Part shown: positions 56,189 through 64,000 of the stretch, piece by piece
Layout of the letters: each line of letters begins with the position of its first letter
Numbering within the stretch: the first letter of the stretch is position 1
Origin: Clostridiales bacterium Firm_16
GTDB lineage: Bacteria; Bacillota; Clostridia; Saccharofermentanales; Saccharofermentanaceae
Direction of reading: 5' to 3'
DNA length: 64,000 nt
NCBI GenBank assembly: GCA_001604185.1
Contig: LVAV01000022.1
Coordinates: forward strand, 179,808 to 243,807
Program-made: the position numbers and the translations under genes
Notes under the pieces: generated by a model
What the model saw: the letters and a program-made list of their open reading frames with translations, nothing else
Databases searched by the model: none
What the model was told of the DNA's origin: nothing

Positions 56189-57355
56189 ATGTTAGGAAAC
56201 TTTTGTTATAAGAACGCGACAAAACTCTATTTTGGTGATGACTCACTTAAATACCTGAACGAGGAACTTCCGAAGTATGGAAAGAATGTCCAACTTATCT
56301 ATGGAGGCGGTTCGATCAAGAAGAACGGTATCTATGATCAGGTTATTGAGATCCTTCAGGCAAATGGCAAGAATATAGTTGAGGATGCGGGTGTTATGCC
56401 GAATCCGACTGTCGAAAAGCTCTACGACGGTATCCGGATCGCGCGTGAGAATAACGTTGATTTTCTTCTGGCTGTAGGTGGCGGTTCCTGCTGTGACTAC
56501 GCAAAAGCTGTTTCTGTTTCCGTGAACTGTGACGAAGATCCATGGGATAAGTACTATATCCGATTTGAAGAGCCTTCCTGCGAGATCGTTCCGGTGGGAT
56601 GTATCCTTACCATGGCCGGTACCGGTTCGGAAATGAATGCGGGATCCGTCATCACGAATCATGAGCAGAAACTGAAGATCGGACATGTTTTCGGCGAAGA
56701 AGTCATGCCGAAATTCTCGATCCTCAACCCGAGATTTACATTCTCTCTTCCGAAAAAACAGATGGTGGCGGGCATTTACGATATCTTCAATCACATCTGC
56801 GAACAATACTTTTCGGGCGAAGATGATAATACCAGTGATTACCTGGCAGAAGCGCTGATGAAGTCTGTTATACATAGTTCTCTGATCGCTATTGAGAATC
56901 CTGAGGATTACGAGGCGAGATCGAACATCATGTGGACGGCCACATGGGCGCTGAATACGCTGATATCCAGAGGGAAAAGCACTGACTGGATGGTGCATAT
57001 GCTCGGTCAGGCGGCGGGCGCGTACACTGACGCGACCCATGGTATGACGCTTTCTGCTGTATCTCTTCCGTATTATCGATACATCATGCTGTACGGGCTC
57101 AAGAAGTTTGTCCGCTTTGCGAAAGAAGTCTGGGATGTTTCTTCTGAAGGAAAGACCGAGGAACAGGTTGCAGAGGATGGACTTGCGGCCATGGAGAACT
57201 GGATGAAGAAGATTGGTGTTGCCATGAGTCTTTCCGAACTCGGAGCAACGGAAGACATGATCGACGGTATTACGGAAGCTACGCTGATCCTTGAAGGCGG
57301 CTACAAGATTCTAACTAAAGATGAAGTGAAGGAAATCTTAAGAAAGAGCTTGTGA
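56189..57355 (+). CDS. Iron-containing alcohol dehydrogenase (YqhD/BdhA-like)
   Basis: A 388-residue type III alcohol dehydrogenase. Landmarks: NVQLIYGGGSIKKNGIYDQV (NADP site, GGGS), LAVGGGSCCDYAKAVSV, TMAGTGSEMNAGSVITN, and metal ligands in IYDIFNHICEQYF and QAAGAYTDATHGMTLSAV. It is closest to the NADPH butanol dehydrogenase/YqhD branch that reduces aldehydes. AAGGAGG precedes the start, three bases after the merR stop, so both are in one transcript and form an aldehyde-detoxifying pair. Confidence 0.93.
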   Translation: MLGNFCYKNATKLYFGDDSLKYLNEELPKYGKNVQLIYGGGSIKKNGIYDQVIEILQANGKNIVEDAGVMPNPTVEKLYDGIRIARENNVDFLLAVGGGSCCDYAKAVSVSVNCDEDPWDKYYIRFEEPSCEIVPVGCILTMAGTGSEMNAGSVITNHEQKLKIGHVFGEEVMPKFSILNPRFTFSLPKKQMVAGIYDIFNHICEQYFSGEDDNTSDYLAEALMKSVIHSSLIAIENPEDYEARSNIMWTATWALNTLISRGKSTDWMVHMLGQAAGAYTDATHGMTLSAVSLPYYRYIMLYGLKKFVRFAKEVWDVSSEGKTEEQVAEDGLAAMENWMKKIGVAMSLSELGATEDMIDGITEATLILEGGYKILTKDEVKEILRKSL

Positions 57356-57373
57356 GAGGATGGATCTGATCGT

Positions 57374-57952
57374 ATGAAAAAAGCACTTGCTATCTTAATG
57401 AGTGTTTTTCTGCTGATGGGAATTACTGCCTGCGGTAGTTCCGGTGGCTCAGATACTTCGGTAGAGAGTAAGGAAACTACTAAAACTGAAGTAACAGAAT
57501 CTACTAAAGCTGAAGTAACTGAATCTACGGAAAAAGTATCTGAATCGGAGCTTCCGTCGTCTGCGGAAACAGAAGCTTCCTCGGAAATGAGCGAATCGAT
57601 GAGGAGAGAAATGGTATTAACGATCGATGGAACTGAAGTCCCTGTCACTTGGGAGAATAATGATTCTGTAAAGGAACTTGCAGAGCTTGCAAGTGGAAAC
57701 CTCACCATTGAGATGTCGATGTATGGCGGTTTTGAACAGGTAGGACCTATCGGGCAGAGCATTACAAAAGATGATGCGCAGACAACTACATCTGCGGGGG
57801 ACATTGTCCTTTATTCGGGCAACCAGTTGGTAGTTTTTTACGGATCGAATTCCTGGTCATATACTAGACTCGGAAAGATTAATCTGTCCGAGGAAGAAAT
57901 GACCAAACTATTAGGTGACCACGATGTTACCATTACGATCAGCGTGAAATAA
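57374..57952 (+). CDS. Lipoprotein with a cyclophilin-like domain
   Basis: A 192-residue lipoprotein: signal MKKALAILMSVFLLMGITAC with the lipid Cys at residue 20, then a low-complexity Thr/Glu/Ser/Lys spacer (about 28-75) containing the repeat TKTEVTES/TKAEVTES. Residues about 78-192 are a cyclophilin-like barrel (MVLTIDGTEVPVTWENNDSV, IEMSMYGGFEQVGPIGQSIT, GDIVLYSGNQLVVFYGSNSW, YTRLGKI), the small type common next to flavodoxins and reductases. The prolyl isomerase residues of true cyclophilins are not evident. It lies 18 bases after the alcohol dehydrogenase. Confidence 0.8.
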   Translation: MKKALAILMSVFLLMGITACGSSGGSDTSVESKETTKTEVTESTKAEVTESTEKVSESELPSSAETEASSEMSESMRREMVLTIDGTEVPVTWENNDSVKELAELASGNLTIEMSMYGGFEQVGPIGQSITKDDAQTTTSAGDIVLYSGNQLVVFYGSNSWSYTRLGKINLSEEEMTKLLGDHDVTITISVK

Positions 57953-57973
57953 GGTAATCTTTGAAAGACTCTA

Positions 57974-59332
57974 TTATGACGCGGTGCGGATCAGTTTATC
58001 CGTGCCGCGTTTCCATATACCGCTCAGATAGAATGTCCAGGTGATGAGGAAGCCCATGCCGAAACCGAAGATTCCGTTCCACCAGATGACGGTGTGGCCG
58101 AGGAAGGAACTGTAACGCAAAAGGTATACGATAACTACGCGTGTTCCGAGTGCCGCGCAGGCAACCACCATGGGAAAAGCACTGTGTCCTGCGCCCTGGA
58201 AGACGCCGAACAGGGGAATATAGATCGACAGAACGACATTTATCAAGGCCACGGCGCGTAGATGGGAAAGACAATATACAGCGGCCTGATCACTAAGGTC
58301 GAACAGCGTGATGATCTGGCCTGCAAAGATCCATACCAGTCCGGAGATGATAAGCGTCATGAGAAGAGAGATCACGACCGTCTGTATTACACCGTCTCGG
58401 ACACGGTGGATCTTGCCGGCACCGATATTCTGTCCGGTATATGTCGCCATTGTCGTCTGGAAGGCATTACATGGGAGATTCAGGTACATCTCGATTCTCT
58501 GACCGACAGTAAAGGAAGCGGTCATCGTAGGACCGAATTCGTTTACGGCTCTCTGAATAAAGCTCAGACCGAAAGAGACCACGATCAGCTGAAGGGAAAT
58601 AGGAAGCCCGACCTTTACGGTCTTTCCGACTTCTTTCGAAATCCACTTATAATCCTTTGTGCCGAAACGCAAGATCGGATACTTCCATCTCATGTAAAGA
58701 TACGCTGCAAAAAACGAAGCCATCTGGGAGATATCCGTCGCGATCGCTGCTCCGGCCACACCCCAGTGAAATACAGCTACGAAGAGAAGGTCAAGTCCGA
58801 TATTCATGACCGAAGATATCAGAAGGAAATACAGAGTTGCGGCACTGTCGCCGACAGCGCGAAGTATTGCCGAGAAGATATTATACCCGTACTGGAAGAT
58901 CAGTCCGAGCGCATAGATGCGGAAGTAAAGCAGCGTCATATCCAGAAGCTTATCGTCGACGCTGAGCATATATTTGAATGCGGGAAAAGCAACGGCCACG
59001 CCGGCGATAGCTGCGATCACACCGAGTATCATGAGAAAGAGGATGCCTGTAGAAGCATTGCTTCGGACTTTCTTTTGATCACCCGCGCCATAGTATTGGG
59101 CAACGACGACACCGTTTCCTGCTGAAAAACCGATGGCGATCGCAAGGAAAAGAAATGCGAAACTTCCCGTGGTGCCGACTGCCGAGAGGGCGTCCTCTCC
59201 GGCGAAGTTGCCGACCACGACTGCATCAACGGTGTTATAGAGTTGCTGAAGAAGAGACCCTGCCAGTACAGGCATCGAGAAGCGCAGAATATGCTTCCAG
59301 GGGGTTCCCTCTGTCATCGTTCTTCTTTCCAT
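57974..59332 (-). CDS. MATE-family efflux transporter
   Basis: A 452-residue multidrug and toxin extrusion family carrier with twelve membrane helices. MERRTMTEGTPWKHILRFSMPVLAGSLLQQLYNTVDAVVVGNFAGEDAL (first helices) shows the usual DinF/NorM-like start, and the pseudo-twofold repeat begins near residue 235 with KVGLPISLQLIVVSFG. It is intact and convergent with the lipoprotein gene. Cation type and substrates cannot be told from sequence. Confidence 0.92.
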   Translation of the reverse strand: MERRTMTEGTPWKHILRFSMPVLAGSLLQQLYNTVDAVVVGNFAGEDALSAVGTTGSFAFLFLAIAIGFSAGNGVVVAQYYGAGDQKKVRSNASTGILFLMILGVIAAIAGVAVAFPAFKYMLSVDDKLLDMTLLYFRIYALGLIFQYGYNIFSAILRAVGDSAATLYFLLISSVMNIGLDLLFVAVFHWGVAGAAIATDISQMASFFAAYLYMRWKYPILRFGTKDYKWISKEVGKTVKVGLPISLQLIVVSFGLSFIQRAVNEFGPTMTASFTVGQRIEMYLNLPCNAFQTTMATYTGQNIGAGKIHRVRDGVIQTVVISLLMTLIISGLVWIFAGQIITLFDLSDQAAVYCLSHLRAVALINVVLSIYIPLFGVFQGAGHSAFPMVVACAALGTRVVIVYLLRYSSFLGHTVIWWNGIFGFGMGFLITWTFYLSGIWKRGTDKLIRTAS

Positions 59333-59513
59333 GTGCCGATCTCCTTTGAAATGACTGCATCATTATAGCATCATTTTATCCTTGTAAGAAGAATGGTTCC
59401 CTAAGTCTGAACACGAGGATGATTATTAAGACTACACTTATTGCATTATTGATGGTTGAACCGTTAATGTCGGTTACCTACACTTGAATTAAGAAAGTAT
59501 GGAGGTGATCGAC

Positions 59514-60859
59514 ATGAAGGAGAACAGGAATAATGTACTTATGCTTCAATCAGAAAGTTATTCTGAATTAGTCCGAAAACTCTGTCTTCCTGCCGTCCTG
59601 ATCATGCTTGTGACGGTAGCATATAATCTGGCTGATATTTTCTTTATAGGACGAAGTGGTGATCCGAATATGATAGCAGCTGTGACGCTTGCATCGCCTC
59701 TGTTTACGATCCTTTCGGGATTGGGCGTTCTTATGGGAAATGGTGGATGCACGGCTATGTCTCTTTCTCTCGGGCAGCGTGATTACGAAACAATAAAGAA
59801 AACCAGTGCTTTTTGTATATGGTCATGTCTGTTTATAGGCATTCTCTTTTCAGTTACAGTTATTCTGTTTATGGATCCGATATGCGGATTATTAGGAGCG
59901 ACTCCCGAAACTAAGCAGTTTACTATGGAATACCTGCGGATCGTTGCGATAGGTGCACCGTTTATCATGTTCACCAATGTTGTTCCGGCATTGATCCGGC
60001 GGATGGATCCACGAGCGCTTCGCTGATGGGAACGTTGATCGGTACCGGAATAAATATGATCCTGGATCCGATAATGATCCTTGGTCTGGATATGGGTGTG
60101 ACAGGAGCAGCTATTGCGACTGTATTAGGAAACATAGTCGGTTCGATCTTCTATATCCGTTTTTTGAGGACCAAGGGAAAGATGTACTCTATGTCACTTC
60201 GAAATGTCTCATTTCGTAAAGATATCGTATTGAAGGTAATATCATTAGGGTTACCGTTATCCTGTGTCACTATACTGATGAGTGTGTCTTCTGCTTTGGC
60301 CAATAATCTTATGATTGATTACGGAGCAGTCGCGGTAGCCGGTCAAAGCATCGCCGGTAAAATCGGGATGGTGATCTCTATGGTCGTTATGGGTATTTGT
60401 ATTGGTATGCAGCCTGCAATTTCTTATAATTTCAGTGCGAATAATCGAGAACGGCTGATAGAAATACTGAAAAAAACAACGGTTCTGGCAATTGTGACCG
60501 GGGCGATTTTATCTATCGTATGTCTGATCTTCAGAGATCGTCTTTTACTGGCATTCTTCAATAATGACGAGGTTCTTTCCATCGGCCGTGTCTGCCTTCT
60601 GGCTACGATTATTGAAGGTCCTGTATTTGCTTTGTATCAGATGTGTGCATCTTACCTTCAAGCAACGGGAAAGGCTGTTTGGGCAGTAATCGCCTCAGTG
60701 CTGAATAAGGGCTTACTTTACATTCCCATCTTGTATCTTCTTAGTGTTACACTAGATATGTACGGTATCATCTTTGCTATGCTTGTGACTACGATCCTTT
60801 CGGCGGTTTTGACATGGGCGTTCTCACGTATTGATTTTAAAAAGGTACTTGCAAAATGA
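59514..60859 (+). pseudogene. MATE-family transporter broken by a one-base deletion
   Basis: The first part (59514 to a stop at 60024-60026) and the second part (from about 59999, with an ATG at 60026, to 60859) are halves of one MATE protein: PAVLIMLVTVAYNLADIFFIGRSGD and the other N-terminal helices, then MGTLIGTGINMILDPIMILG and the rest. At 59997-60002 the bases CGGCGG would, with one more G, read Ile-Arg-Ala-Asp-Gly-Ser-Thr-Ser-Ala-Ser-Leu-Met, the normal MATE sequence at this place. A single G is therefore missing. GGAGGTGAT lies before the ATG at 59514. True mutation, assembly error or frameshifting cannot be told apart here. Followed by tetR with ATGA overlap. Confidence 0.85.
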
Positions 60860-61419
60860 ATAAGGAAAAAAATGAACGATATCGGGAAACTGATCAAAAA
60901 ATTATATCGTATGTGCTTCAGGAAATGCAGACACGTCCGGTTAATGAAATCACGGTAACAGACGTGTGTAAATCATTACATCTGAACAGATCGTCTTTTT
61001 ATCTTCACTATTCAGATGTGTATGCTGTTGCAGATGCTATTTTTTCCAAAGAGATGAAAGAACTCGGGGACTCTTTCAATAGAGTAGGGGAAACCGGAAC
61101 GAAATTCGATCCGATGGATTATCTTTTAACGATGTTTCGTTTAGTAAAAGAACACAAGGTGTTTTACAGGACATATCTGTCAGATAGCAGACTGGGCATC
61201 CGTTCTGAAGGAACAGATTATCTGCTACGAGAGATCGTTATCCCTCAATCCGCTCAAATGGGTATCGACGAATGGGAAGCGGAAATGCGTTTTATTTTTG
61301 CAAGAGCAGGCATTTTCAGTTTGTGCAGAAAGTGGGTTCTGGAGGATTGCCGTCAGTCTCCCGAGCAAATGGTTGAAGTTGTTAAAAAGTGCGTCAATAT
61401 GTCCGGTTATGTATGGTAG
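60856..61419 (+). CDS. TetR-family regulator
   Basis: A 187-residue protein with a TetR helix-turn-helix: KIISYVLQEMQTRPVNEITVTDVCKSLHLNRSSFYLHYSDVYAVADAIF (residues about 16-63), in which the NRSSFYLHYSD segment is diagnostic of the AcrR/TetR_C8-like group. The C-terminal half is the ligand and dimer domain, rich in aromatic residues (MFRLVKEHKVFYRTYLSD). It overlaps the MATE reading frame by four bases, so it likely controls that pump. Confidence 0.87.
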   Translation: MNKEKNERYRETDQKIISYVLQEMQTRPVNEITVTDVCKSLHLNRSSFYLHYSDVYAVADAIFSKEMKELGDSFNRVGETGTKFDPMDYLLTMFRLVKEHKVFYRTYLSDSRLGIRSEGTDYLLREIVIPQSAQMGIDEWEAEMRFIFARAGIFSLCRKWVLEDCRQSPEQMVEVVKKCVNMSGYVW

Positions 61420-61507
61420 TTGCAATTAGAGTTTGAGTTATAATCGATTTAAAGAAGGACTCTGCAAGACGACATATAATTCGGCTTGAAATTTGGGGAA
61501 ACGATTT

Positions 61508-61828
61508 ATGATTACTGTGAATCTGTACTATAAAGGAAATAACGGCAGCGCAAGGGCTTTTGCCGAAGAAATGGAAAAGTCCGGAATCGCAGATGCCATA
61601 CGTGCGGAAAAGGGAAATCTGAGATATCAGTATTTTATTCCCATGAATGATCCGGAAACGGTTCTGCTTATCGATTCTTGGACGGATCAGGAGGCAATCG
61701 ATGCACACCACGCCTCTCCGATGATGAAACAGCTTGCGGAACTTCGCGAGAAGTATGATCTGCATATGACGGTTGAGCGCTTTGTCAGCGATGAGTATGA
61801 GGCGGATCAGAAGTTTATTCGGAAGTAA
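61508..61828 (+). CDS. Antibiotic biosynthesis monooxygenase-type (ABM) protein
   Basis: A 106-residue small ferredoxin-like barrel protein of the ABM/quinol monooxygenase (YgiN-like) type: MITVNLYYKGNNGSARAFAE, GNLRYQYFIPMNDPETVLLI, DSWTDQEAIDAHHASPMMKQLAELREKY, VERFVSDEY. The WxxxxAxxxHxxSxxM pattern is the family hallmark. The ATG at 61508 follows GGGGAAA; a TTG at 61493 is less likely. It usually forms dimers and oxidises quinols or removes reactive species. Confidence 0.85.
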   Translation: MITVNLYYKGNNGSARAFAEEMEKSGIADAIRAEKGNLRYQYFIPMNDPETVLLIDSWTDQEAIDAHHASPMMKQLAELREKYDLHMTVERFVSDEYEADQKFIRK

Positions 61829-61848
61829 TAATGTCAGGAAGAGTGAAT

Positions 61849-62448
61849 ATGAATACATCGAAATTTGAATGGACAAGAGAACCGTCTGAGTACACGATTA
61901 CAGACGAGCGGATCGAGATCACGACGGAACCACATACTGATCTATGGCAAAGGACGTACTATCATTTCCGCAATGATAATGCTCCTGTTTTACAGATGGA
62001 GACAGAAGAGCGGTTTTTCTCGTTCGTAGTAAAAACGGATTTCACTTCTAGTCATCACCGTTTTGATCAATGCGGGATCGTCATGTATTTGGATTCGGAC
62101 AATTGGCTTAAGGCTTCGGTCGAATACGAGAATGAATCCTTCCAGCACCTGGGATCTGTCGTAACCAATCACGGATATTCTGACTGGTCAACGACAGCTA
62201 TCCCTGCGGATGTGAAGACAATATGGTACAGATTCAGCCGCAGAGAAGACGATTACTGCGTGGAATGCTCTTATGACGGGAAGGTCTTTTCCCAGATGCG
62301 TGTCTGCCATATGTGGGAAGGCGCGGGAAAGATCAGATTCGGTATATATGCCTGCAGTCCTGAAGATTCAAGCTTTAAGGCGGTATTTACCGACTTGAAG
62401 ATCACCGAATGTGCCTGGAAAGCACACGATGGCCAGCAGCCGGACTGA
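61849..62448 (+). CDS. DUF1349 domain protein (concanavalin-like fold)
   Basis: A 199-residue protein that begins with FEWTREPSEYTITDERIEIT and continues LWQRTYYHFRNDNAPVL, FDQCGIVMYLDSDNWLKASVEYE, LGSVVTNHGYSDWSTTAIP, IWYRFSRREDDYCVECSYDG and KIRFGIYACSP: the standard series of DUF1349, a beta-sandwich related to concanavalin-type lectins. An ATG at 61831 is in frame, but AGGAAGAG before 61849 and alignment of the N-terminus favour the later start. Probably binds a sugar or acts on a glycoside; no catalytic residues recognised. Confidence 0.85.
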   Translation: MNTSKFEWTREPSEYTITDERIEITTEPHTDLWQRTYYHFRNDNAPVLQMETEERFFSFVVKTDFTSSHHRFDQCGIVMYLDSDNWLKASVEYENESFQHLGSVVTNHGYSDWSTTAIPADVKTIWYRFSRREDDYCVECSYDGKVFSQMRVCHMWEGAGKIRFGIYACSPEDSSFKAVFTDLKITECAWKAHDGQQPD

Positions 62449-62474
62449 TAATTGAGATCAGCCACGATCCATTT

Positions 62475-63362
62475 TTATAAGGGAAAAGCGACTGCCTCCT
62501 GATATAACTTCTCGAGAATTGAGATAAATGCTTTAAGACTGTCGCGATTATCATTTTTGTGCGAGCAGAGAACGCACTCGAAATGCTCTTTGCACTCGAA
62601 CGGAATCCACGCAAACTGTCCGCTGTGATCATTAAGAAAACCGGGCGCGAGGCATACTCCGCGGCCTGCGGCAACATTCGTCAGAGTAGTATCGTGATCG
62701 GCACTGTTGAAATAGGAGATCTTATCTGTAGATATCAGGCGGTGCTGCACTGCTTTTAGAGCTTCCGGTGATCCTCCGCCTACCATCAGAGTTCTGCCAT
62801 AAAGATCTTCTTCAGTTATTCTATCCTTAGATGCCAAGGAATCGTCTTTTGTAGTGATCAGATATATTCTGCTGATAAACAGGTCGTTCACGACGATCCC
62901 TGGAATCTGTTTGGTCTGTTCCTTGAGCGCGAAGAGAATATCTGATTCATTTTTAAGAAATGATTCTACGGTATTTCCGTATCTGAATATCGGAGTGATC
63001 TGGACATCTTTGTTATCTTCCTCGAAAAGACGGATCGCTTCCGGAAGAAAATAAATAGCCTGGCGGAGCGGAAGAGCAATGGAAATGCTATCGGTGTATT
63101 TTGCACTAAAGTTCTGTCCCTGTTCTATGGCACGCTTCAGTTCGTTCCGCATATTTGTGAGAAACTCCACAAACTGTGCACCAGCAGGGGTCAGTACGGC
63201 ACCTTTACCGCTTCTTTCAAACACGGTAAACCCGATCTCTTCTTCGAGAAGACGGATCTGGTATGAAAAGGTCGGCTGGCTGACAAACAGATTGTCTGCC
63301 GCTCTGCTGAAATTCAGCGTATGTGCCAGTTCGATACAATAATCTATTTGTTTTGTGTTCAT
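62475..63362 (-). CDS. LysR-family transcriptional regulator
   Basis: A 295-residue protein: helix-turn-helix at residues about 1-60 (IDYCIELAHTLNFSRAADNLFVSQPTFSYQIRLLEEEIGFTVFER), then a periplasmic-binding-like effector domain (about 90-290). It is transcribed divergently from the flavodoxin gene with 112 bases between, the usual LysR arrangement, so the flavodoxin is its likely target. The effector is unknown. Confidence 0.92.
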   Translation of the reverse strand: MNTKQIDYCIELAHTLNFSRAADNLFVSQPTFSYQIRLLEEEIGFTVFERSGKGAVLTPAGAQFVEFLTNMRNELKRAIEQGQNFSAKYTDSISIALPLRQAIYFLPEAIRLFEEDNKDVQITPIFRYGNTVESFLKNESDILFALKEQTKQIPGIVVNDLFISRIYLITTKDDSLASKDRITEEDLYGRTLMVGGGSPEALKAVQHRLISTDKISYFNSADHDTTLTNVAAGRGVCLAPGFLNDHSGQFAWIPFECKEHFECVLCSHKNDNRDSLKAFISILEKLYQEAVAFPL

Positions 63363-63406
63363 CGTGATTACCTGCGTTATTTAATAATTAAATCAATTAT
63401 ATATCA

Positions 63407-63421
63407 ATTCGATTGGAGAAT
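63407..63421. promoter_or_regulatory. Candidate LysR operator
   Basis: ATTC-N7-GAAT (63407-63421), a T-N11-A inverted repeat in the divergent lysR/flavodoxin spacer, 54 bases before the flavodoxin ATG. Confidence 0.5.
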
Positions 63422-63474
63422 TCAATGAAAACGTGAGATACTAAAGTCAGAAAACATGAACGGAGGATCGTAAC

Positions 63475-63996
63475 ATGACAAAGACATTAATTGCTTTCTT
63501 TTCAAGAGCAGATGAGAATTACTTCGGCGGTGCGATGAGATATGTGAAGATCGGGAACACAGAAATCGTGGTTAACAATATGAAGGACCTGCTCGATGCA
63601 GATACATTTAAGATCGAAATGAAGGCTCCGTACTCTCCTGTATATATGACATGTATTGAGGAAGCGAAAAAGGATCTGCACGCTGATGCAAGACCGGTGC
63701 TTGTCAATTATCCGGACAGTATCGATGCCTATGACACGATCCTTCTGGGATTTCCGAACTACTGGGGAACGATGCCGATGGCTGTTTTCACATTTCTTGA
63801 GGCTTTTGACTTTTCAGGGAAAAAGATCCTGCCTTTCTGCACGAATGAGGGAAGCGGAATGGGTTCCAGTGAGAGAGATATCAAGAAATATGCGCCAGGA
63901 GCGGAAGTAAGAAAAGGACTCTCTATTACAGGAAGCCGCGCAGCGGATGCGACAGGATCAGTTGAAAAGTGGCTCAAGGCCAACGAAATAATTTAA
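63475..63996 (+). CDS. Flavodoxin
   Basis: A 173-residue flavodoxin-4 type protein: the N-terminal TLIAFFSRADENYFGGAMRYVKIGNTEIV corresponds to the FMN phosphate-loop region (often S-R-x-G-x-N-Y), followed by VYMTCIEEAKKDLHADARPV, YDTILLGFPNYWGTMPMAVFTFLEAFDFSGKKILPFCTNEGSGMGSSERDI and a C-terminal helix. Complete; the stop is four bases before the window end. Acts as an electron carrier or quinone-reductase-like protein. GGAGGATCGTAAC precedes the start. Confidence 0.92.
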   Translation: MTKTLIAFFSRADENYFGGAMRYVKIGNTEIVVNNMKDLLDADTFKIEMKAPYSPVYMTCIEEAKKDLHADARPVLVNYPDSIDAYDTILLGFPNYWGTMPMAVFTFLEAFDFSGKKILPFCTNEGSGMGSSERDIKKYAPGAEVRKGLSITGSRAADATGSVEKWLKANEII

Positions 63997-64000
63997 GGAG

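Overview
The window is a densely coded, roughly mid-GC stretch of a bacterial chromosome. It most likely comes from an anaerobic Firmicute of the class Clostridia. Pointers are a type III glutamine synthetase, LL-diaminopimelate aminotransferase, an Amt-PII fusion, strong GGAGG ribosome binding sites, many ATGA overlaps, a secreted DUF4214 plus solute-binding protein, and single lipoproteins with Thr/Ser/Glu spacers. A gut or rumen Clostridium-like lineage is a reasonable guess; the genus cannot be fixed from the sequence alone. No rRNA, tRNA, CRISPR array, insertion sequence or phage gene was recognised.

Layout. (1) 1-6206: tryptophan operon trpE(partial)-G-D-C-F-B-A. (2) 6257-10829: carAB behind a near-perfect promoter and a leader ending in an intrinsic terminator (probable attenuation), closed by a two-way terminator. 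(3) 10877-20380: accessory genes: a secreted protein joining four DUF4214 repeats to a sugar-type solute-binding domain, an MFS permease, acetyltransferases (one with three GNAT units), HAD phosphatases, a divergent amidase and a ProC-like reductase. (4) 20467-37386: a nitrogen block. Read leftwards are glnN (GSIII), amt-PII, asnB and pyrG. Read rightwards are an ANTAR RNA-binding regulator, dapF, dapL and gltBD. The leaders of glnN, amt and gltB each carry a small hairpin with a six-base loop of form A-A-A/U-G-G-C/U, which fits the ANTAR recognition rule (A at loop position 1, G at 4). In glnN and amt this hairpin is mutually exclusive with a terminator. I read this as an antitermination regulon for ammonia assimilation.

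(5) 37451-41584: a membrane acyltransferase, a CapA-like protein, and an ECF S-component facing a shortened MocR-type regulator that has Arg in place of the PLP lysine. (6) 41659-45250: a zinc uptake operon (small Cys/His membrane protein, ZnuA, ZnuC, ZnuB, accessory lipoprotein). (7) 45351-53707: a polysaccharide deacetylase, two paralogous membrane proteins and a Gly/His-rich membrane protein, an ATP-grasp/DUF2156 fusion, and a three-gene set (HSL-type hydrolase, condensation-like acyltransferase, zinc-ribbon membrane protein). (8) 53780-64000: sigma/anti-sigma pair, a decayed low-molecular-weight phosphatase start, MerR with an iron alcohol dehydrogenase, a cyclophilin-like lipoprotein, one intact and one frameshifted MATE pump, TetR, a monooxygenase-like protein, DUF1349, and a LysR/flavodoxin divergent pair.

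The biosynthetic blocks are linked by glutamine and glutamate. TrpG, CarA, AsnB, PyrG and GltB are all glutamine amidotransferases, and GlnN, Amt-PII and GltBD make and recycle that glutamine. The most interesting part of the window is the ANTAR/hexaloop nitrogen circuit together with the structured gltB leader.
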